From an uncultured Ancrocorticia sp. (GTDB lineage: Bacteria > Actinomycetota > Actinomycetes > Actinomycetales > Actinomycetaceae), in the NCBI GenBank assembly GCA_905373325.1, contig CAJPTB010000050.1:1-9463 (forward strand): 9,463 nucleotides of DNA. Direction: 5' to 3'. The position numbers and the translations under genes are program-made. Below, piece by piece: positions 1 to 6,729 of this stretch (the first letter of the stretch is position 1; each line of letters starts with the position of its first letter). Below the pieces are notes generated by a model that saw only the letters and a list, made by a program, of their open reading frames with translations, was not told the DNA's origin and did no database searches.

Positions 1-23
1 AGCCCACTCTTTCCATGGACGGG

Positions 24-29
24 ATCGTA
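24..29 (-). promoter_or_regulatory. Possible -10 hexamer of a leaderless gene leaving the left edge
   Basis: On the minus strand TACGAT lies 7 nt upstream of an ATG at 14-16, which opens a frame reading M-E-R-V-G before the window ends. The geometry matches the -10/ATG arrangement at three other genes here. Only five codons are visible, no -35 element is clear, and a hexamer of the TAnnnT form can occur by chance. This is a weak candidate for the gene downstream of pepN. Confidence 0.18.
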
Positions 30-81
30 CCCGGTGGCTCCGACGCACTTCACTTTCGGCATTCCTGCGGAGCGACCCCGG

Positions 82-114
82 ACGGGGCGGACGCCGCTCG
101 CGTCCGCCCCGTTT
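82..114 (+). terminator. Strong GC hairpin, terminator-like
   Basis: The arms at 82-94 (ACGGGGCGGACGC) and 100-112 pair perfectly over 13 bp around a 5-nt loop, followed on the plus strand by TTT at 112-114. The short T-run favours termination of plus-strand transcription entering from the left. The stem could also stop minus-strand transcripts leaving pepN. No gene is supported in 1-206. Confidence 0.55.
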
Positions 115-157
115 CGCATGGCAGCATCCTTGGCAGGCCAGATTCGAGTCCCAAGCG

Positions 158-183
158 CCGACGTCGTCACTTGTCGACGTCGG
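158..183 (-). terminator. Hairpin just downstream of the pepN stop
   Basis: The arms CCGACGTCG (158-166) and CGACGTCGG (175-183) are perfect complements around an 8-nt loop, starting 23 nt after the pepN stop codon. No U-tract follows on the minus strand. It may therefore protect the 3' end or act together with the stronger hairpin at 82-112, rather than be a standard intrinsic terminator. Confidence 0.35.
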
Positions 184-206
184 TCCGCAATCGCCGGAGT
201 CGGCTC

Positions 207-2762
207 CTACTTTCCGGCGTCGACGGCCTGCGTACGCACCGCGCGCTGGGCCGAGTCGACCGATTCGGAGACCAGGCGGACGCACGCGGGGGCGGCGTCC
301 TTGTTGTCTTCCAGCCATTTCTCGCCCAAGGCGACGATGTCCACGCCCAGATCCGTGCGCCCGGCAAGGACAATCGGGAAGGCGTACTCCAACATGTTGC
401 GGGCGATCTCCACCGAATGGTTGTCCCACTGGGCACGGGCGTCCTCGTAGTAGCGCGCTCCATAGGGGACGAGCGACTCCGGCGTCGCACGCCGGGAGCC
501 CAATGCGAGGTTGCGCTGGACGGTGTTGGATTCGAAGTCTCCCGTGATCTCCTTCCACACCTTTTCGCGGACGGCGGGATCGGGCAGGGCGCCGCGCGCC
601 TGAGCCGAAAAGATTTGGCCGTAGGAGGTCGAATCCTTGGCGTACTCCTCGGCGATTTCCGCTTCGCCGATGCGCCCTGCGGCGGCCAGCGCTATGACGA
701 TTCCCCAGCGGACCTCGGCGTCGACCACGTATCCCTCGGGCAGCCCCTCGCCCTCCAGCCATCCGGCGATGCGATCGAGCTGCTCCTCCGTCTTCGCCAG
801 GCGCATCGCGGCCGAAGCCACCTGAAGCTGGTTGTCGGAGCCTGGCTCGGCCCCCGCGAGAATCTCGAAGATGCGCGCGGCGACGGCGTCGTGCAGGGCC
901 TCGCGATTGGCGGGGGCGGAGTAGACGGTCACCGCCGTCGCGAGTTGGCCGAGAATAAAGCGCAACACGGTGCCGTCCGTTTCGTCGGGCAGAGCTTTGA
1001 GGACGATGTTGGCATAGTCGGTGGCGCTCATAAGGCCGTCGCGGCACATGTCCCAGGCGGCGAAAACGACGTTCGTCCGCGCCAGGCGATCCTCGAAAGC
1101 GTCGAGATGCTCGACGGCTGTGGCCAGCGACTTTTCGTCCAGTCGAATCTTTGCGTACGCCAAATCCTCGTCGTTGACCAAAAGCAGGGCCGGCCGCTTG
1201 GCGCCCGCGAGCTCGGGCACTTCCGTGAGCTCGCCGTCGATGTCCAGCTCGGCGGAGAAGGTGCGGGTCAGCTTCCCGTCGATCACGTCGAAGCCGCCCA
1301 CGCCGATGCGGTGGGGGCGCAGCGAGGAGCGCCCGTCGGACTCCTGGCGGATCGCGAAGGATTCGACGACGCCGCCCTTTTCGACGATCTCGGGGGAGAG
1401 GACGTTGGCGCCCGCCTCCTGGAGCCACACCTTCGTCCAGCGCGAGAGGTCGCGGCCCGACGTCGCCTCCAACTCGGCCAAAAGGTCGGCCAGCGTGGCG
1501 TTGCCCCACGCGTGCTTGGCGATGTAGGAGCGCACCCCGGCGAGGAACTCCTCCAGCCCCACCCACGCCACGAGCTGCTTGAGCACGGAGGCGCCCTTGC
1601 CGTAGGTGATCTGATCGAAGTTGACCAGCACGTCCTCGATGTCGCGGATGTCGGCTGCCACGGGGTGCGTGGAGGGGAGGAGGTCCTGCTGGATCGCCCC
1701 CGATTTCTCCGAGGCCAGGAAGGTCACCCAGGCGTCCTTCCACCGTGTGTTCTTCACCGCGGCCAGGTGGCTCATGAACTCGGCGAACGACTCGTTGAGC
1801 CACAGATCGTCCCACCACTTCATCGTCACCAGGTCGCCGAACCACATGTGCGCCTGCTCGTGGAGGATTGTGATGACCCGGCGGTCGATGAGCGCGCCGG
1901 TCGGCTTCGTGCGGAAGATGTAGGACTCGACCAACGTCACGTTGCCGGGATGCTCCATCGCGCCCGCGTTGTACTCCGGGCAGAAGATCTGGTCGTACTT
2001 GCGGAACGGGTAGGGGAACCCGTAGTTGGCCTCGTAGAATTCGAAGCCCTGCTTTGTCACTTCGTAGATCTCATCGGCGTCGACATACTCGATGAGCGAC
2101 TTGCGCGCCCAAATGCCGAGCGGGATCTCGCGACCGTCGACGGAGCGGTAGACGTCGCCCTTCGCGCTCGCGTAAGGGCCGGCGATGATGGACACGAGGT
2201 AGGTGGACATGCGCTCGGTGGGCGTGAACTGCCACGTGAGGATGCCCTCGCGGGAGGGAACCGGCTCGGGCGACGGGGAATTCGACAGGACGGTCCAGGA
2301 ATCGGGCGCGTCGATCGTCAAGGAGAAATCCGCCTTGAGGTCGGGTTGCTCGAAGCAGGCGAAGACGCGCCTGGCGTCGGCCACCTCGAATTGCGAGTAG
2401 AGGTAAACCTCGCCGTCGGCCGGATCGACATAGCGGTGCAGGCCCTCGCCGGTGCGTGAGTAGTTCATCGTCGCCTCTATGCGAACGGTGTTGTTCGGCG
2501 CGAGGTCTTCGAGTGGGAAGCGGGAGTCGGCGAAGGCGTCGACGTCGAGCACGTTGCCGTTGAGAACTGCCTTGTTCACCGATTCGGCCATGATGTCGAG
2601 GAAGGTCGAAGCCCCCGCTTCCGCAGTGAAGTCGATCTCTGTGATGGAGACGAAAGTCGTTTCGGACCCCGTCGCCAAATCGAGGTAGATGCGATACGAG
2701 TCGGTCTGAATCTGGCTAGAGCGCCTTGCCGCTTCGTCACGGGTGAGGTTGGTCCCTGGCAT
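207..2762 (-). CDS. pepN: Aminopeptidase N, M1 family zinc metallopeptidase
   Basis: Encodes 851 residues, the usual size for actinobacterial PepN, a cytosolic enzyme that removes N-terminal residues from peptides. Visible landmarks are the amine-anchoring Gln124/Glu126 region, a GxMEN-like motif at 267-271, the zinc site HEQAH (301-305) with third ligand Glu324 in NESFAEF, and the catalytic-Tyr candidate Tyr387 in ITYGKGA. The rest, from about residue 520, fits the helical ERAP1-like C-terminal domain. No signal peptide is seen. The start at 2762 is chosen because AAAGGA lies 5 nt upstream and the protein then begins as family members do (MPGTNLTRDEA). The open frame continues to 3023, but that stretch is low-complexity and crosses repeats and a terminator. 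One oddity is that the GxMEN Asn is His here (GAMEH, codon CAT at 1950-1952). The gene is separated from the lipoprotein gene by a terminator, so it is probably transcribed alone. Confidence 0.96.
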   Translation of the reverse strand: MPGTNLTRDEAARRSSQIQTDSYRIYLDLATGSETTFVSITEIDFTAEAGASTFLDIMAESVNKAVLNGNVLDVDAFADSRFPLEDLAPNNTVRIEATMNYSRTGEGLHRYVDPADGEVYLYSQFEVADARRVFACFEQPDLKADFSLTIDAPDSWTVLSNSPSPEPVPSREGILTWQFTPTERMSTYLVSIIAGPYASAKGDVYRSVDGREIPLGIWARKSLIEYVDADEIYEVTKQGFEFYEANYGFPYPFRKYDQIFCPEYNAGAMEHPGNVTLVESYIFRTKPTGALIDRRVITILHEQAHMWFGDLVTMKWWDDLWLNESFAEFMSHLAAVKNTRWKDAWVTFLASEKSGAIQQDLLPSTHPVAADIRDIEDVLVNFDQITYGKGASVLKQLVAWVGLEEFLAGVRSYIAKHAWGNATLADLLAELEATSGRDLSRWTKVWLQEAGANVLSPEIVEKGGVVESFAIRQESDGRSSLRPHRIGVGGFDVIDGKLTRTFSAELDIDGELTEVPELAGAKRPALLLVNDEDLAYAKIRLDEKSLATAVEHLDAFEDRLARTNVVFAAWDMCRDGLMSATDYANIVLKALPDETDGTVLRFILGQLATAVTVYSAPANREALHDAVAARIFEILAGAEPGSDNQLQVASAAMRLAKTEEQLDRIAGWLEGEGLPEGYVVDAEVRWGIVIALAAAGRIGEAEIAEEYAKDSTSYGQIFSAQARGALPDPAVREKVWKEITGDFESNTVQRNLALGSRRATPESLVPYGARYYEDARAQWDNHSVEIARNMLEYAFPIVLAGRTDLGVDIVALGEKWLEDNKDAAPACVRLVSESVDSAQRAVRTQAVDAGK

Positions 2763-2767
2763 GAATG

Positions 2768-2773
2768 TCCTTT
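2768..2773 (-). promoter_or_regulatory. pepN ribosome binding site
   Basis: AAAGGA on the minus strand lies 5 nt before the ATG at 2760-2762. It is the clearest Shine-Dalgarno sequence in the window and decides the pepN start over the longer open frame. It directly abuts the 17-bp repeat array. Confidence 0.8.
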
Positions 2774-2824
2774 CGAATGGTCGGTCTGATCGAATGGTCG
2801 GTCCGATCGAATGGTCGGTCCGAC
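2774..2824. repeat. Three 17-bp tandem repeats in the pepN leader
   Basis: Units at 2774-2790, 2791-2807 and 2808-2824 follow CGAATGGTCGGTCCGAT, with one substitution in the first unit and one in the third. Each contains GTCGGTCYGA; in the third it completes a GTCGG-T-CCGAC palindrome. A related GGTCCGACGCC follows at about 2837-2847. The array ends right at the ribosome binding site, so it lies in the 5' leader or promoter of pepN. I see no convincing -35/-10 pair; TAGCTT and TACCCT upstream are weak -10 candidates. Confidence 0.85.
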
Positions 2825-2898
2825 GCCAAGCTAGTTGGTCCGACGCCGAGTCTCGGGCAGATTGTCCGTTACAAGGGTACGCGTTTTGTGCGAAGAGA

Positions 2899-2938
2899 AA
2901 AGCGGGGTATCGCGCACTCGGCGCGCGGACCCCGCTTT
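2899..2938 (-). terminator. Intrinsic terminator of the AztD-like lipoprotein gene
   Basis: AAAGCGGGGT (2899-2908) pairs perfectly with ACCCCGCTTT (2929-2938). An inner CGCGC/GCGCG stem lies in the loop at 2911-2925. On the minus strand the hairpin is followed by CTTTTCTCTT, a fair U-tract. It lies between the lipoprotein stop (3064) and the pepN start (2762), separating the two transcription units. Confidence 0.75.
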
Positions 2939-2957
2939 CCCCGTCGCTCTTCCCGTC

Positions 2958-3077
2958 GTCGGCCTCCTTCTTCGGCTCGGCACCTGCTTCTTCGACCTGG
3001 AGCCTACTTCTTCGGCTCGGCACCTGCTTCTTCGACCTGGAGCCTACTTCTTCGGCTCGGAGCCTACTTCTTCGACC
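2958..3077. repeat. Six 20-bp tandem repeats overlapping the lipoprotein stop codon
   Basis: Read on the minus strand, six consecutive 20-nt units follow the pattern RGYCGAAGAAGNAGGYBCCR, the last diverging at its end. They alternate between AGCCGAAGAAGTAGGCTCCA and GGTCGAAGAAGCAGGTGCCG, giving an exact 40-bp repeat at 2967-3006 and 3007-3046. The first unit (3058-3077) contains the last codons and the TAG stop of the lipoprotein gene (Ser-Lys-Lys-stop). Units 2 and 4 keep TAG; units 3 and 5 have CAG and unit 6 GAG. Confidence 0.9.
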
Positions 3078-4398
3078 CGACGTCGGGCTTGCCGCTCGCC
3101 GCGGACATTTCGTTGGGGACGACCTTGAGATCGAAGGACGTCACGACCTCGCCTGTCGAGATCTGCACGAGGTGGATCTTTTTCGAGGCGGGCTCCGAGA
3201 CGTAGGCGTAGTCCCCGATCGCCGTGACATTCGGGCCGGGCTCCTGCCAATCGTCCTTCTCGCGCCATTCCTTGACGACCTTGACCTTCTTTTTCACCTC
3301 GCCGGAAGCCGGATCGAGAATGGCGAGATTCCCGTCGTAGGTGAGGACCAGTCCCTCGCCGTTCGGGCCGCGTGCGAAAGAGCGGAACCAGTAGGGCGAT
3401 CCGAGGTCGACCTTCTTCAACGTGCCGCTCGCCGTGTCGATGACTCCCGCCGACGTCGGCCTTTCGGTCACGCCTTCAGCGCCTTCGGCCGGCTTGACCG
3501 TCTTGTAGTCGGCGAGCACATAGGGCGATTCGGGCGAGCCGAATTGGTTGCCGGATCGTTGGTAGGGCTCGGAGACGGGGATCTTGTGGAAGGCCCCGTC
3601 CCGGTAGACGACCGGGCCGTTTGTGCAGCCGAAGGAGACGACGTCGCCGTTCGCGTTGGACTGGGCCGCCGCCTCCCCGTGGACTCCCGGGCAATCCGTT
3701 ATTTCCGCCACGACCTTGCCGCTCGGATCGACCTCCTGGATCGTGTGGCGCTCCTTCTCGGTTCCTTTCGTTGTCAGCATGTTGCCGTTGGACAGCGGCA
3801 CGGCGACTCCATGGTGGGCGTCCCCTCCTTTGAACGCTTTGATTTCCGAAGGGTCGAGCTTCCCGTCCTTGAGGGCGTCTGCTGCGAACGTCTGGACTGT
3901 GCCGTCGCCGTCGGAGAACAGGGACGTGCGCCCGGCGTGGTTGACGACGTGCCCGGCTTTGGGCGCTTTGATTTGCGCGGACGTGAGCCTGGGGGAGGCG
4001 ACGTAGTAGTGGTAGTGGTCCTCGTGCCGCTGCGCAATGAGGCCGACGTCGAAGAGCCGGAAGACGTCGCCGTCCGAGACGACGACGTGGCGGCCGTCGC
4101 CCGCGGGGTTCAGACGCAGGAAGCCGCCTTTCTTTACGTCCGCCAGAACCTTGCCCGTCGCTCCGTCGAGGGTGAGAAGCCCGCCGTCGTAGGAGACGAC
4201 CAGGCGCGGCTTTAGCGAAGAGACTTCCTTGCGTTGTGCTTTTTCGCCGCCGCTGTTGCCTTCCTTGCCGTCGTTTGCATCCGCTGTGGCTGTCGTCTGA
4301 GATCCGCCCGTCTTGCCCGGCGAATCAGAGCATCCCGCCAGCGCGAGGGCCGCGACTGCGACGAGGGAGGCAATCGTGCGAATAGGTGAATGTGTCAT
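3064..4398 (-). CDS. aztD: Zinc metallochaperone AztD-like lipoprotein
   Basis: Encodes 444 residues. A short basic N-terminus and a hydrophobic stretch end in the lipobox LALAGC, so Cys23 should be lipidated and the protein held on the outer face of the membrane. A Ser/Gly/Lys-rich linker follows to about residue 63. The rest reads as a beta-propeller with repeated short blade motifs (YDGGLLTLDGATGKV, TYDGNLAILDPASGEV). Features matching AztD, the periplasmic protein that passes zinc to the AztC binding protein of the AztABC transporter, are HEDHYH (125-130), His150/His154, AHHGVAVP (His195/196), CPGVHGEA (Cys236, His240) and a second Cys258 that could pair with Cys236. The start at 4398 is chosen because it gives a normal lipoprotein signal. 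No Shine-Dalgarno sequence precedes it, but a -10-like TATTGT lies 7 nt upstream. A Fur/Zur palindrome overlaps that promoter. No aztA, aztB or aztC lies nearby. A generic PQQ/YncE-like propeller lipoprotein is the main alternative. Confidence 0.78.
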   Translation of the reverse strand: MTHSPIRTIASLVAVAALALAGCSDSPGKTGGSQTTATADANDGKEGNSGGEKAQRKEVSSLKPRLVVSYDGGLLTLDGATGKVLADVKKGGFLRLNPAGDGRHVVVSDGDVFRLFDVGLIAQRHEDHYHYYVASPRLTSAQIKAPKAGHVVNHAGRTSLFSDGDGTVQTFAADALKDGKLDPSEIKAFKGGDAHHGVAVPLSNGNMLTTKGTEKERHTIQEVDPSGKVVAEITDCPGVHGEAAAQSNANGDVVSFGCTNGPVVYRDGAFHKIPVSEPYQRSGNQFGSPESPYVLADYKTVKPAEGAEGVTERPTSAGVIDTASGTLKKVDLGSPYWFRSFARGPNGEGLVLTYDGNLAILDPASGEVKKKVKVVKEWREKDDWQEPGPNVTAIGDYAYVSEPASKKIHLVQISTGEVVTSFDLKVVPNEMSAASGKPDVGSKK

Positions 4399-4405
4399 GT
4401 CGATA

Positions 4406-4411
4406 ACAATA
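4406..4411 (-). promoter_or_regulatory. -10 hexamer of the AztD-like gene, leaderless arrangement
   Basis: TATTGT (TAnnnT form) on the minus strand is separated from the ATG by 7 nt (4399-4405), which would start transcription at or next to the start codon. GATAAT at 4421-4426 is an alternative -10 and would give a leader of about 15 nt without a ribosome binding site. Both overlap the Zur-like palindrome, and no clear -35 element is seen. Confidence 0.5.
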
Positions 4412-4427
4412 ATGAAAATCATTATCA
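4407..4427. promoter_or_regulatory. Zur/Fur-family operator
   Basis: The core ATAATGAAAATCATTAT (4409-4425) has perfect 7-bp arms, ATAATGA and TCATTAT, around three A residues. Its 19-nt extension differs at only two positions from the classic Fur-box palindrome, and it resembles the TGAAAATGATTTTCA type of actinobacterial Zur sites. It overlaps the promoter of a zinc-handling lipoprotein, which makes zinc-dependent repression by Zur the natural reading. It is an isolated AT-rich patch in GC-rich DNA. An iron-responsive FurA site cannot be excluded from sequence alone. Confidence 0.8.
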
Positions 4428-4473
4428 GGTTCAATGGGTGGGCCCGACGCGCGTTGGCTGCGCTCACGAAACA

Positions 4474-4608
4474 CGCACGCGGTCACCGGATGTGCACGCG
4501 GTCAACGCACGTGGTCAACGCACGCGGTCACCGGATGTGCACGCGGTCAACGCACGTGGTCAACGCACGCGCTCAGCGGATGCGCACGCGGTCAACGGAG
4601 GCGGTCAA
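4474..4608. repeat. Three 45-bp tandem repeats upstream of the AztD-like gene
   Basis: The units at 4474-4518 and 4519-4563 are identical; 4564-4608 is a diverged third copy, and a fragment starts at 4609. Each unit is built from CGCACGYGGTCAA-like sub-motifs plus CGGATGTGCACGCG. The array fills most of the gap between the first M13 gene and the lipoprotein promoter. Part of the unit resembles the 3' end of the M13 gene. Confidence 0.9.
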
Positions 4609-4623
4609 CGGACGCGCACTCAC

Positions 4624-4668
4624 CGGAGGCGGGCGCGCCATCGGAGGCGGGCGCGCCATCGGAGGCGG
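4624..4668. repeat. 18-bp tandem repeats at the 3' side of the first M13 gene
   Basis: CGGAGGCGGGCGCGCCAT occurs at 4624-4641 and 4642-4659, followed by a 9-nt partial copy (4660-4668). The array ends 6 nt from the M13 stop codon. Each full unit holds the palindrome GGCGCGCC. No intrinsic terminator with a U-tract is visible in this gap. Confidence 0.88.
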
Positions 4669-4674
4669 TCGCTC

Positions 4675-6660
4675 CTACCAGATGCGCACGCGTTCCTCGG
4701 GCGGCAGGTAGAGGGCGTCGCCGGGTTGGAGGCCGAAGGCCTCGGCGAAGGCGTCGATGTTCTTAACCACTCCGTTGGTGCGGAATTCCTGAGGCGAATG
4801 AGGGTCGGTGGCCAGTTGCGTCTCCGCTCTTTCCACCCGGCTCTTGGATCGCCACGCCCGCGCCCAAGAGAGGAAGAATCTCTGGGCGGCGGTGTGTCCG
4901 TCGAGGAGGTCGGCGTCGTCGAGGGTTTTTCCTTCGCGTTCGAGGGCGATTTCGTAGGCTTTGAGGGCGATGGACAGGCCGCCGAGGTCGCCGATGTTTT
5001 CGCCCAGGGTCAGGCGTCCGTTGACGTGCGGCCCGTCGGGGCCGAGCTCGGCGGGGATGTAGGCGTCGTATTGGGCGACCAGGGCGCGAGTGCGTTCCTC
5101 GAAGGCGGCGCGGTCGGCGTCGGTCCACCAGTTGCTCATCCGCCCGGCAGCGTCGAATTTCGAACCCTGGTCGTCGAATCCGTGGCCGATTTCGTGGCCG
5201 ATGACCGCCCCGATCGCGCCGTAGTTCAAAGCGGCGTCGCGTTCGGGGTCGAAGAAGGGGAATTGGAGGATGGCGGCCGGGAAAACGATCTCGTTCCACA
5301 CGGGATAGTAGTAGGCGTTGACGGTTTGCGGAAACATCAGCCATTCGGAGCGGTCCATCGGCTTGCCGAGCTTGGCGAAGTCCCTTGCGTTCTCCCACCT
5401 GTTTGCGGCGCGAATGTTGTCGACGAGGTCATCGCCCACCTTCAGATCTGAGTAATCCCGCCACTCGTCGGGGTATCCGATCTTGAGCGAGAAAGCGTCC
5501 ACTTTCGCCAGGGCTCTGGCCTTGGTTTCTTCGCCCATCCAGTCGAGGGCAGAGATCGATCGGCGGTAGGCCTCCAGCAGGTCGCCGACCAGCTGGAGCA
5601 TCTTTTCCTTGTGTTCGGGCGGGAAATGCCGGGCCACGTACTCTCTTCCCAGGGCTTCGCCGAGCGCGTCCTCGACGACGGCGACCCCGCGCTTCCACCG
5701 CTCGCGCTGCTCGGTGGACCCCGCCAGCACCTTGCCGTAGAAGTCGAAGTTCGCCCGGTCGATCTCCTCGGTGAGGAACGTGGCCCTCGCACGGAGAATG
5801 CGCCAGCGCGTGTAAGCCTTGAGGTCGGCGAGGTCGGTGCGCGCCCATATCGCCGCCGAGGCTGTGAGCGTGCGCGGGGCGGAAACGAGCAGGGAGTCGA
5901 TCGCCTCCATGGGGGCGCCCGCGGCCTTCAGCGCCTTCTCCCATGCGAAGCCGGGCGCCGATTCGACGAAGTCGGGCCATGTGAAAGGATTGTTGTATTT
6001 CTCGGGGTCGCGCCGGTCGACGAGCGTCATGTGCGTCGAGGCGAATTCCGCCTCCAGGCGCAGCGCGGCGGCGGCGTCCGACGCGGAGGAAGCGGCTGGG
6101 CGGATCCCGCTGAGCTCCAGGAGCCTCGGCACGAAATCCGAGTACTTGGCCAAGGTTTCGGCGTGCTGCTCCTCGCGGTAGTACGCCTCGTCGGGAAGGC
6201 CGAGGCCGGACTGTCCCAAGAACGTCACGTACCGGCTGGGGTCGTTGATGTCGGTGCCGACGCCGACGGAGAAGAACGACGCAACGCCGGTGGCCATGAG
6301 CGAGCCGACGGCTTCGGCGAGCTCGTCGTGGCTCGAGGCAGTCTCGACGAGTTCAAGGTCTTTGCCCAGCGGAGCCACGCCCAGCCGGTTGAGCGTGTCC
6401 GTGTCCATCCAGGAAGAGAAGAGGTCGGATATCTTCTTGGCGTCCCCTTCCTGTTCGCCTGACGCGAGGTCCTCGATGATTGCCCGCACATTCGCTTCCG
6501 ATTCGAGCCGAAGCTTGACGAAGGAGCCGTAGGACGCGAGATCGGCAGGTATCTCCTTGTCTCGTATCCACGCGCCGTTCACCGCGCGGAACAGGTCGTC
6601 TTGCATTCGGACAGCGGGGTCCGCGCCGTCGAGGACGCGGGCAAGGGATTCGTTGGACAT
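4675..6660 (-). CDS. M13 family (PepO/neprilysin-like) zinc endopeptidase, copy 1
   Basis: Encodes 661 residues, within the usual 630-690 of bacterial M13 enzymes, which cut oligopeptides. The N-terminus MSNESLARVLDGADPAVRMQ, then DDLFRAVNGAW, is typical. The substrate-backbone motif NAYYYP starts at Asn448. The zinc site is HEIGH (489-493) with third ligand Glu554 and Asp558 in ENIGDLGG. The C-terminal HSPQEFR supplies the transition-state His621 and Arg627, and the protein ends in RVRIW like neprilysin's terminal Trp motif. No signal peptide or membrane segment is seen, so it is probably cytosolic, as actinobacterial M13 enzymes often are. The start at 6660 is chosen by alignment with copy 2; an upstream GTG at 6738 would add 26 unconvincing residues. 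No good Shine-Dalgarno sequence precedes the start. Large parts are identical in DNA to copy 2. Confidence 0.94.
   Translation of the reverse strand: MSNESLARVLDGADPAVRMQDDLFRAVNGAWIRDKEIPADLASYGSFVKLRLESEANVRAIIEDLASGEQEGDAKKISDLFSSWMDTDTLNRLGVAPLGKDLELVETASSHDELAEAVGSLMATGVASFFSVGVGTDINDPSRYVTFLGQSGLGLPDEAYYREEQHAETLAKYSDFVPRLLELSGIRPAASSASDAAAALRLEAEFASTHMTLVDRRDPEKYNNPFTWPDFVESAPGFAWEKALKAAGAPMEAIDSLLVSAPRTLTASAAIWARTDLADLKAYTRWRILRARATFLTEEIDRANFDFYGKVLAGSTEQRERWKRGVAVVEDALGEALGREYVARHFPPEHKEKMLQLVGDLLEAYRRSISALDWMGEETKARALAKVDAFSLKIGYPDEWRDYSDLKVGDDLVDNIRAANRWENARDFAKLGKPMDRSEWLMFPQTVNAYYYPVWNEIVFPAAILQFPFFDPERDAALNYGAIGAVIGHEIGHGFDDQGSKFDAAGRMSNWWTDADRAAFEERTRALVAQYDAYIPAELGPDGPHVNGRLTLGENIGDLGGLSIALKAYEIALEREGKTLDDADLLDGHTAAQRFFLSWARAWRSKSRVERAETQLATDPHSPQEFRTNGVVKNIDAFAEAFGLQPGDALYLPPEERVRIW
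4892..5283. repeat. Identical block 1 shared by the M13 copies
   Basis: These 392 bp are identical, base for base, to 7108-7499. One mismatch at 4891/7107 extends the match to 4868, giving 415 of 416. The block encodes copy 1 residues of about 460-590, which hold HEIGH, Glu554 and Asp558. There are no synonymous differences. Confidence 0.97.
5522..5829. repeat. Identical block 2 shared by the M13 copies
   Basis: These 308 bp are identical to 7738-8045, at the same offset of 2216. The block encodes copy 1 residues of about 278-380 in the N-terminal/linker part of the fold, including the YTRWRILRARATFLTEE region. DNA on both sides differs clearly between the copies. Confidence 0.97.
6117..6213. 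repeat. Identical block 3 shared by the M13 copies
   Basis: These 97 bp are identical to 8333-8429, again at offset 2216. The block encodes copy 1 residues 150-181, around SGLGLPDEAYYREEQHAETL. The flanks on both sides diverge abruptly. Confidence 0.96.
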
Positions 6661-6729
6661 GAGAGTAGTGTCCCAGAGCCCGTCTGCCCAGGCGAGTTCG
6701 CCGCGCGGACATTGCGCAATGCGCGCAGT

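Noticed and set aside
138..156. tRNA T-loop-like sequence (TTCGAGTCC)
   Set aside because: The flanking bases do not form the 5-bp T-stem, and no acceptor, D or anticodon arms can be drawn.
15..2459. An 814-codon open frame on the plus strand opposite pepN
   Set aside because: It runs antisense to a clear M1 peptidase, has no recognisable domain, and is rich in Arg, Gly and Val, as expected for a shadow frame in GC-rich DNA.
2763..3023. 87-residue N-terminal extension of PepN to an upstream start
   Set aside because: The extension crosses the terminator and repeat arrays and is low-complexity. The start at 2762 has a good ribosome binding site and matches the family N-terminus.
4313..5451. 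Plus-strand open frames in which the 45-bp and 18-bp repeats give 15- and 6-residue peptide repeats
   Set aside because: Both unit lengths are multiples of three, so any frame without a stop stays open. These frames overlap the lipoprotein promoter and the M13 catalytic gene, and none has a ribosome binding site.
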